From Emcibacter sp. (lineage in GTDB: Bacteria > Pseudomonadota > Alphaproteobacteria > Sphingomonadales > Emcibacteraceae): a stretch of 11,491 bases of DNA. The notes below the pieces were generated by a model, which saw nothing but the letters and a program-made list of their open reading frames with translations, was not told the origin of the DNA and did not search any database. Made by a program: the position numbers and the translations under genes. The stretch spans positions 1 to 11,491 of the forward strand of contig JALUWZ010000095.1 of assembly GCA_027019205.1 (NCBI GenBank). The letters run 5' to 3'. This document shows positions 6,823 to 11,491 of the stretch, in pieces; positions within the stretch are counted from its first letter, which is position 1, and each line of letters starts with the position of its first letter.

Positions 6823-7707
6823 TCAATTGACCCGGATCAGTTCAACCGTGAAAATCAGGGTCGCATTGGGCGGAATGGCCCCGGGTGACCCCTGTGGGCC
6901 ATAGGCGAGGTCTGAGGGGATGAAGAATTTATACTTGGCCCCCTCCTTCATCAGCTGCAGCCCTTCTGTCCAGCCACGGATGACCTGATTAAGGCCAAAA
7001 TCAATCGGCTCTCCGCGATCGTAAGAGCTGTCGAATTTGGTGCCGTCAATCAAGGTACCCTCGTAATTAACCGTAACCCGGTCTGTGGCCTTCGGGCTTT
7101 TACCTGTGCCTTCCAGCAGGACTTTATACTGCAACCCGCTGGCTGTGGTCTTGACGCCGGGTTTGGTGCGGTTTTTTTCCAGAAACGCCTTGCCCTCATC
7201 CACATTCACTTTCAACAGTTCAACCGTGAAAATCAAATCGGCATTTGGCGGAATTGGCCCGCCGCCCTGTTCCCCGTAAGCCAGTTTGGACGGGATGGTG
7301 AATTTATATTTGGCCCCCTCTTTCATCAGCTGCAGTCCTTCTGTCCAGCCCTTGATTACCCGGTTGAGCGGAAAGGTAATCGGTTCGCCACGGTCATAGG
7401 AACTGTCAAATTTGGTGCCGTCCATCAGTCTGCCTTCATAATTGACGGTAACGCTGTCGTCAGCGGTCGGACTGCTGCCGGTTCCTTCTCTGAGGATTTC
7501 GTACTTCAGGCCGCTTTCAGTGGTATGGACTTTATTTTCAGATGACACTTTTTGTTCCTTGTCTCGGGTTTTCTGTTCCTTGTCAGAACAGGCGGTAATA
7601 AACAGAACCAGTGCCATTGATACGATCACTGATACGATCACTGATACGATCACTGATACTGCGGGTTTGGTAATCTTTTTTATAATTTCCGTAATGGGGT
7701 CAGCCAT
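6823..7707 (-). CDS. Tandem-domain FKBP peptidyl-prolyl isomerase lipoprotein
   Basis: Envelope peptidyl-prolyl cis-trans isomerase and likely folding helper. The 294 residues begin with a long signal region (1-39): a Lys-containing start, a 12-bp-repeat-encoded hydrophobic stretch (17-30), and lipobox ITAC with Cys40 as lipidation site, followed by SDKE. A charged linker contains DKEQKTR/DKEQKV. Two FKBP domains follow (about 65-167 and 190-293), exactly 125 residues apart. Both retain catalytic-pocket residues: VNY, KFDSSYD, the VI.GW block (VIKGW 117-121, VIRGW 242-246), LAYG and IFTVEL. Between them, GKAFLEKNRTKPGVKTTASGLQYKVL-type sequence (172-197) resembles the N-terminal tail of single-domain secreted FKBPs, implying internal duplication. 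GGAGAG seven bases before ATG 7707 supports the start. Cys40 could alternatively be unused, leaving a membrane anchor. Confidence 0.93.
   Translation of the reverse strand: MADPITEIIKKITKPAVSVIVSVIVSVIVSMALVLFITACSDKEQKTRDKEQKVSSENKVHTTESGLKYEILREGTGSSPTADDSVTVNYEGRLMDGTKFDSSYDRGEPITFPLNRVIKGWTEGLQLMKEGAKYKFTIPSKLAYGEQGGGPIPPNADLIFTVELLKVNVDEGKAFLEKNRTKPGVKTTASGLQYKVLLEGTGKSPKATDRVTVNYEGTLIDGTKFDSSYDRGEPIDFGLNQVIRGWTEGLQLMKEGAKYKFFIPSDLAYGPQGSPGAIPPNATLIFTVELIRVN
7554..7584. repeat. 21-bp period repeat coding DKEQK heptads
   Basis: GTTCCTTGTC occurs at 7554-7563 and 7575-7584, a 21-base period that on the minus strand encodes DKEQKTR then DKEQKVS in the linker just after the lipidated cysteine of the FKBP protein. 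It is adjacent to the 12-bp tract, so this gene's N-terminal part has two repeat arrays. Confidence 0.6.
7619..7660. repeat. 12-bp tandem repeat (3.5 copies) in the lipoprotein signal
   Basis: GATACGATCACT is present in three perfect copies (7619-7630, 7631-7642, 7643-7654) plus the partial copy GATACT. On the coding strand each unit gives four residues, producing VSVIVSVIVSVIVS (residues 17-30) in the hydrophobic core of the FKBP signal peptide. Because 12 is a multiple of three, gain or loss of copies would change the core length by four residues without a frameshift. Confidence 0.9.
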
Positions 7708-7739
7708 GCCGAAGCTCTCCGTTATTCATAACCGGCAAA

Positions 7740-7768
7740 GCTATAGCGTAAAAAAGAGACGGTTCCAA
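7740..7768 (-). promoter_or_regulatory. Candidate sigma-70 promoter for the FKBP-DUF423 unit
   Basis: On the minus strand TTGGAA (7768-7763) and TATAGC (7745-7740) are separated by exactly 17 bases. This places the start of transcription near 7733, about 25 bases before the FKBP ATG, leaving room for its GGAGAG site. Each hexamer matches 4 of 6 consensus bases. Confidence 0.5.
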
Positions 7769-7868
7769 GGTAAATATTGAACAGAAAATGGCCATATTTT
7801 GGCCAGAATTGGCAGGGATAGTCCGCGCCGTGAAAAGGCGGGTACAGACATATGTAACTGTTAAACGC

Positions 7869-7896
7869 TTGTTCTGCTAAATTTTTATGATATAGC
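7869..7896 (+). promoter_or_regulatory. Candidate promoter for the inositol operon
   Basis: TTGTTC (7869-7874) and TATAGC (7891-7896) are 16 bases apart. The -10 lies in the loop of a small inverted repeat TTTATGA / TCATAAA (7884-7890, 7901-7907). No comparable hexamer pair is seen between the hairpins at 7920-7972 and the gene start, so transcription probably begins upstream of those hairpins. Weak match, low confidence. Confidence 0.3.
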
Positions 7897-7919
7897 TGTG
7901 TCATAAATTTGTAACTTAC

Positions 7920-7948
7920 GGGAGGGGAACATATGTTCTCCCTTTTTT
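7920..7948 (+). terminator. Terminator-like hairpin in the inositol synthase leader
   Basis: The 12-base palindrome GAACATATGTTC (7927-7938) is extended by GGGAG (7920-7924) pairing with CTCCC (7938-7942), or alternatively GGGGAAC with GTTCTCC; six Ts follow (7943-7948). This is the form of an intrinsic terminator on the plus strand, yet no plus-strand gene precedes it in this gap and an inositol synthase gene starts 58 bases later. It may be an attenuator or the end of a short RNA. Confidence 0.6.
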
Positions 7949-7972
7949 GCCTGCCTGACAGGCTTGATTTTT
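7949..7972 (+). other. Second small GC hairpin with T tract
   Basis: GCCTG (7949-7953) pairs with CAGGC (7959-7963) around CCTGA, followed by TTGATTTTT. It directly follows the first hairpin's T run. The 5-pair stem is short, so alone it would be a weak terminator; it may be part of a leader structure. Confidence 0.35.
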
Positions 7973-8006
7973 AATAGATGTAAAAACAGGAATAAGGTTT
8001 AAGAAT

Positions 8007-9134
8007 ATGTCAAAAATTAAAATAGCCATTGCCGGTATCGGAAATTGTGCGAGTTCCCTGATTCAGGGTATTTACTTTTATACCCCGGAAAAAGTCGGTG
8101 ATTCCAAAGTGGTCCCCGGCCTGATGCATTGGGAAGTCGGCGGCTATCGTCCCTGTGATATTGATGTTGTCGCGGCCTTTGATGTCGATGCCCGCAAGGT
8201 CGGCAAGGACGTCAATGATGCGATCTTTGCCAAACCGAATTGCACCACCGTCTTTAATGGTAATCTGCCAAAGAGCGGCACTATCGTTAAAATGGGCAAC
8301 ATCCTTGACGGCGTGTCCGAACATATGGCCAATTATGATGAAGACCGTACCTTCCTGCTTGACGGTACACCGTCGGCCACCAAGGAAGACATTGTCCGCG
8401 AACTGAAGGAAAGCGGGGCTGAAATCCTCACCAATTATATGCCGGTCGGATCAGAGCAGGCCTCAAAATTCTATGCCGAATGTGCGCTTGAGGCCGGGAT
8501 TGCCTTCATCAATAATATGCCGGTCTTCATTGCCTCCAACCCGGAATGGGCGGCAAAATTCAAGGCCCGCAACCTGCCGATTGTCGGCGATGATATCAAG
8601 GCACAGCTCGGCGCGACCATCACTCACCGGATATTGACCGACCTGTTCGCCAAGCGCGGCGTTGTTCTGGAACGGACCTATCAGCTCAATACCGGCGGCA
8701 ATACGGACTTTCTCAACATGAAAAGCCAGGACCGGCTGGAATCAAAGAGAATTTCCAAGACAGAAGCGGTTCAGTCCGTCGCCGGTACCCGGCTGTCACC
8801 GGACAATATCCATATCGGCCCGTCCGACTATGTTCCATGGCAGAATGACAACAAGCTCTGCTTCCTGCGGATGGAAGGTGATCTGTTCGGCGGGGTTCCG
8901 ATGAATATCGAACTGCGTCTGAGCGTGGAAGACAGCCCGAACTCTGCTGGCGTTGCCATCGACATGATCCGCTGTTGCAAGCTTGCCCTGCTCAATGGCG
9001 AGGGCGGCATTCTCGAAGGGGCATCGGCTTATTTCTGCAAGCATCCTCCGGTACAATATACCGATGACGAGGCCTATGAAATGACCGAAGAGTTTATTTC
9101 AAGCCGTGTTAATGCACTGAATGCAGCGGAATAA
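8007..9134 (+). CDS. ino1: Inositol-3-phosphate synthase (myo-inositol-1-phosphate synthase)
   Basis: NAD-dependent cytoplasmic enzyme that cyclises glucose-6-phosphate to 1L-myo-inositol-1-phosphate (1D-myo-inositol 3-phosphate), the first step of de novo inositol synthesis. The 375-residue length matches the short prokaryotic form, not the ~530-residue eukaryotic one. Motifs in order are a Rossmann loop GIGNCASSLIQGI (10-22), FDVD (58-61), LDGTPSATKEDIV (118-130), NYMPVGSEQASKFYAECAL (143-161), FINNMPVFIAS (167-177), GDDIKAQLGATITHRIL (194-210, containing a conserved active-site Lys), NTGGNTDFLNM (228-238), ESKRISKTEAV (245-255) and EDSPNSAG (308-315). AAGG (7994-7997) nine bases before ATG 8007 supports the start. 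The stop is 12 bases before the cytidylyltransferase gene, so they form an operon. The leader contains terminator-like hairpins. Confidence 0.95.
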   Translation: MSKIKIAIAGIGNCASSLIQGIYFYTPEKVGDSKVVPGLMHWEVGGYRPCDIDVVAAFDVDARKVGKDVNDAIFAKPNCTTVFNGNLPKSGTIVKMGNILDGVSEHMANYDEDRTFLLDGTPSATKEDIVRELKESGAEILTNYMPVGSEQASKFYAECALEAGIAFINNMPVFIASNPEWAAKFKARNLPIVGDDIKAQLGATITHRILTDLFAKRGVVLERTYQLNTGGNTDFLNMKSQDRLESKRISKTEAVQSVAGTRLSPDNIHIGPSDYVPWQNDNKLCFLRMEGDLFGGVPMNIELRLSVEDSPNSAGVAIDMIRCCKLALLNGEGGILEGASAYFCKHPPVQYTDDEAYEMTEEFISSRVNALNAAE

Positions 9135-9146
9135 GGGTATGTCCTG

Positions 9147-9863
9147 ATGAAATGTCTGATTGCCGCTGCCGGTCAGGGCACCAGAATGCACGAGAAGGGG
9201 GAAATCAAACCGCTGATCGAGCTGAATGGTGTGCCGATCATTGAACGGGTGATAAAAAATCTCCGGGCCGGAGGCATTGACGAATTTTACGTTGTGACCG
9301 GCTATCGGGGGACCAAGGTACGGGCGTTTCTCGATACGCTGGCTGAACGGGAAAATATCGCGATTACCCATATTGTCAATGAGGATTGGGAACGCCCCAA
9401 CGGTATTTCAGTTCTCAAAGCCCGGAACGTAATCAAAGGGCCATTTGTTCTGACCATGTGTGATCATCTGTTTGATCCGGAAATCATCCGCGCCCTTCTG
9501 GCGGCTGATCATGACACGGATACAATCACCTTGTGCGTTGACTATAACATTGAAAATCCGGTGGTTGACCTTGATGATGTCACCCGGGTCAACTGTACCC
9601 GGACCCATATTGAAAATATCGGCAAGGTGATCCGCGATTATAACGCCTTTGATACCGGGATATTCTATTGCCATGATGTGATGTTTGAGGCGCTGGAACA
9701 AAGCATAGCGGAAGGTGACGACAGCATTAGCGGGGCGATAAATGTTCTGGGCAGCCGGGACATGGCCCGCACCTTTGACATAGAAGGCCGCCTGTGGCTT
9801 GATGTTGATGACCCGACGGCATATGGCAAGGCCATCGTCTATGTTGATCAGGGACGCCTGTAA
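9147..9863 (+). CDS. NTP transferase, probable CTP:inositol-1-phosphate cytidylyltransferase
   Basis: Likely activates inositol-1-phosphate with CTP to give CDP-inositol. The 238-residue protein is a single nucleotidyltransferase domain: AAGQGTRM (7-14, nucleotide loop), KPLIELNGVPIIERVI (21-36), VTGYRG (50-55), NEDWERPNGISVLKA (78-92), MCDHLFDPEII (104-114, metal-binding Asp106) and WLDVDDPTAYGKA (217-229, second metal Asp). The NG.S and M.DH blocks resemble the cytidylyltransferase half of IPCT/DIPPS enzymes of hyperthermophiles. Position immediately after inositol-phosphate synthase strongly supports this. The membrane DIPPS half present in those fusion enzymes is absent; the protein ends after the catalytic domain. 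AAGGG nine bases before ATG 9147 fixes the start. Alternatives are a choline-phosphate or sugar-phosphate nucleotidyltransferase; motifs and context favour inositol. Confidence 0.82.
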   Translation: MKCLIAAAGQGTRMHEKGEIKPLIELNGVPIIERVIKNLRAGGIDEFYVVTGYRGTKVRAFLDTLAERENIAITHIVNEDWERPNGISVLKARNVIKGPFVLTMCDHLFDPEIIRALLAADHDTDTITLCVDYNIENPVVDLDDVTRVNCTRTHIENIGKVIRDYNAFDTGIFYCHDVMFEALEQSIAEGDDSISGAINVLGSRDMARTFDIEGRLWLDVDDPTAYGKAIVYVDQGRL

Positions 9864-9884
9864 GATTGCATATATTTGAATTGG

Positions 9885-9917
9885 AAAAGCCGGGGTTCAA
9901 CCAACCGGCTTTTTTTT
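9885..9917 (+). terminator. Rho-independent terminator after the inositol operon
   Basis: AAAAGCCGG (9885-9893) pairs perfectly with CCGGCTTTT (9905-9913), with GGT/ACC able to extend the stem past an AA bulge. Eight Ts (9910-9917) follow. It ends the inositol operon 22 bases after the stop and makes the next gene a separate unit. Confidence 0.9.
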
Positions 9918-9946
9918 GTTTTTCATAGCCCTGGACCTGTTACCGG

Positions 9947-9974
9947 TTGCATTAATCTGAACAGATAGTAATGT
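9947..9974 (+). promoter_or_regulatory. Candidate promoter for the TrkH gene
   Basis: TTGCAT (9947-9952) and TAATGT (9969-9974) are spaced by 16 bases in the 89-base gap between the preceding terminator and the ATG. Each matches 4 of 6 consensus bases. A promoter is expected here because a strong terminator lies upstream. Confidence 0.3.
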
Positions 9975-10006
9975 GGTGGTGAAAAACATATCCCGGATGT
10001 TGCTGT

Positions 10007-11461
10007 ATGATAAATAGAAATGTTGTTGCTTCAATAGTTGGCAATATATTTTTTTTTGTATCTGCTCTGGAATTAATTCCCGCCGCAGTCGATTATCTGT
10101 CGGGGTCGCCGGAATATCGCATATTTACCAGCGCCGCTTTCTTTACCAGCACGATCGGCGGCATATTATTCCTCAGCTTCAGAGGATATGAAGATCATCT
10201 GCCCAGCCGAAAAATGATCTATCTTATCACGACCGTTGCCTGGATGGCCATGCCGCTGGCCGCTGCCCTGCCGATCTATATGGCAATCCCGCCCGCCAGT
10301 TTCGCCGATGCGGTTTTCGAGGCGGCCTCGGGACTGACAACCACGGGATCAACCGTTCTGAGTGGTCTGGACCAGATGCCCATGGGGATTCTGTTGTGGC
10401 GCGCCATGCTGCAATGGGTTGGCGGGGTCGGGATTATCGTTCTGGGTATCTGGATTCTGCCGGTTCTTCAGGTCGGCGGCATGGCACTTTTCCAGACGGA
10501 ATCATCGGACAAGTCAGAGAAATTATATCCCCGTACCGTTGAATTGATCAAAAGCATTCTGATTATTTATACCTTCATAACCGTGTCCTGCATTTTGACC
10601 TATTATGTGATGGGCATGAGTCTGTTTGATGCGATCTGCCATGCGCTGGCAACTGTCTCGACCGGTGGATTTTCAACCCATGACCAGTCGATAAAATATT
10701 TCCACAGCAGTGGTATCGAATGGGCGGTTATCCTGTTCATGTTTGCCGGTGCGACCCCCTTCGTCGCCTATATGCGCTGCCTGAAGGGGTCCCTGAAACC
10801 GCTTTTTTCCGATGCCCAGACCCGCGCACTGGCAATTTTTCTGGTCCTTACCTCGCTTGTTATTATGATCCCCCTGTGGAAACATCCTGACCTGAACTTC
10901 CTGTCCGCCTTCAGATCGGCAATTTTTTCAGTAATATCCATCGTTACCACAACAGGTTTTGTCACCATTGACTATACCACGCTCGGGCCTGCTGTTGCGA
11001 CAATTTTTCTAATCCTTACCGTGGTTGGCGGCTCCACCGGATCAACCGCAGGCGGGATAAAGGTTTTTCGTTTCGCGGTATTATGGCAGGCATTGCTCAG
11101 CGTTTTTCATAAGATGATATATCCCAACAGTGTTTACACCAGCCGCTATAATGGCCGGATATTAACCAATGATATTGTGGTCTCTGTTCTGATATTCTTT
11201 TGCGTCTTTATATTTTTTCTGGCTTTCCTCGCCATTGCCCTCGGCTTTGCCGGTCTCTATCCGCTTGAGGCCCTGAGTGCCGCCGCAACCGCCATCGCAA
11301 ATGTCGGCCCCGGCATGGGGGACGCCATCGGCCCGAGCGGTAATTTCGCCAGTATTTCCACCAGTGCCAAATGGCTGATGAGCTTTGGCATGATCGTCGG
11401 GCGGCTTGAGTTCCTCACCGTTCTGGTCCTGTTCATCCCGCGCTACTGGCAGGATCTTTAA
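10007..11461 (+). CDS. trkH: TrkH family potassium uptake channel subunit
   Basis: Inner-membrane K+ translocating subunit of the Trk system. The 484-residue length is standard, and the four pore loops with their central glycines are all present: TTTGST (111-116), VSTGGFST (217-224), TTTGFVT (314-320) and NVGPGMG (432-438). GGSTGSTAGGIKVFRF (341-356) carries the conserved intramembrane-loop and basic residues after the third pore loop, and RLEFLTVLVLFIPRYW (466-481) is the characteristic C-terminus. ATG 10007 is the only upstream candidate, since TGA at 9980-9982 closes the frame; the ribosome site is weak (CGGA nine bases upstream). The cytoplasmic NAD-binding partner TrkA is not in the window; it may lie elsewhere. 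It is separated from the inositol genes by a terminator, so co-regulation is not shown. Confidence 0.95.
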   Translation: MINRNVVASIVGNIFFFVSALELIPAAVDYLSGSPEYRIFTSAAFFTSTIGGILFLSFRGYEDHLPSRKMIYLITTVAWMAMPLAAALPIYMAIPPASFADAVFEAASGLTTTGSTVLSGLDQMPMGILLWRAMLQWVGGVGIIVLGIWILPVLQVGGMALFQTESSDKSEKLYPRTVELIKSILIIYTFITVSCILTYYVMGMSLFDAICHALATVSTGGFSTHDQSIKYFHSSGIEWAVILFMFAGATPFVAYMRCLKGSLKPLFSDAQTRALAIFLVLTSLVIMIPLWKHPDLNFLSAFRSAIFSVISIVTTTGFVTIDYTTLGPAVATIFLILTVVGGSTGSTAGGIKVFRFAVLWQALLSVFHKMIYPNSVYTSRYNGRILTNDIVVSVLIFFCVFIFFLAFLAIALGFAGLYPLEALSAAATAIANVGPGMGDAIGPSGNFASISTSAKWLMSFGMIVGRLEFLTVLVLFIPRYWQDL

Positions 11462-11491
11462 CCCCGTTCCCACACACTGGTTAATATATGT

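Noticed and set aside
7777..7817. TGGCCA / TGGCCA repeat (hairpin with TATTT loop) at about 7788-7804
   Set aside because: TGGCCA is itself palindromic and the 6-pair stem is short; no T tract or known regulatory motif accompanies it.
7722..7904. A 60-codon minus-strand frame in the intergenic region before the FKBP gene
   Set aside because: It covers the likely FKBP promoter, has no convincing ribosome binding site and resembles no family.
11462..11491. Tail after the TrkH gene
   Set aside because: Thirty bases with no hairpin, promoter or open frame that can be supported before the window ends.

Overview
The window reads as a gene-dense chromosomal segment of a Gram-negative bacterium, most likely a marine-type alphaproteobacterium. 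The clues are two outer-membrane TonB-dependent receptors of the type abundant in sphingomonad-like and related lineages (TonB box followed by an ITAQKR/VTAQKR motif), a glutaredoxin-type peroxiredoxin, a lipoprotein FKBP, and moderate GC with AT-rich intergenic DNA. The order within the class cannot be fixed from the sequence. I see no tRNA, rRNA, CRISPR array, insertion sequence or phage gene.

Layout. 1-1577 (minus): N-terminal 525 residues of a TonB-dependent receptor whose 3' end lies outside the window. 1578-1768: AT-rich divergent intergenic region with inverted repeats. 1769-3675 (plus): a PutP-like sodium:solute symporter overlapping a peroxiredoxin by 4 bases (ATGA), ended by a hairpin terminator. 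3853-6390 (plus): a second, complete TonB-dependent receptor with its own leader. 6401-6441: a strong hairpin between convergent genes. 6415-7707 (minus): a two-gene unit, tandem-FKBP lipoprotein then a DUF423 membrane protein. 7708-8006: divergent intergenic region holding a promoter for the FKBP gene and terminator-like hairpins on the plus strand ahead of the next gene. 8007-9863 (plus): inositol-3-phosphate synthase followed by a stand-alone CTP:inositol-1-phosphate cytidylyltransferase-like protein, ended by a strong terminator. 10007-11461 (plus): a complete TrkH-type potassium channel/transporter subunit.

How the genes may work together. The left part looks like nutrient capture: two energy-dependent outer-membrane receptors and an inner-membrane Na+ symporter translationally coupled to a peroxidase. 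The right part converts glucose-6-phosphate to inositol-1-phosphate and then, by inference, to CDP-inositol. The enzyme that would consume CDP-inositol (a CDP-alcohol phosphotransferase making di-myo-inositol phosphate or an inositol lipid) is absent from the window. Inositol-phosphate solutes are anions that are balanced by K+, so the neighbouring TrkH is suggestive, but a separate terminator lies between them and the link is only inference. The most interesting items are this split CDP-inositol route with its hairpin-bearing leader and an in-frame 12-bp repeat tract in the FKBP lipoprotein signal sequence.
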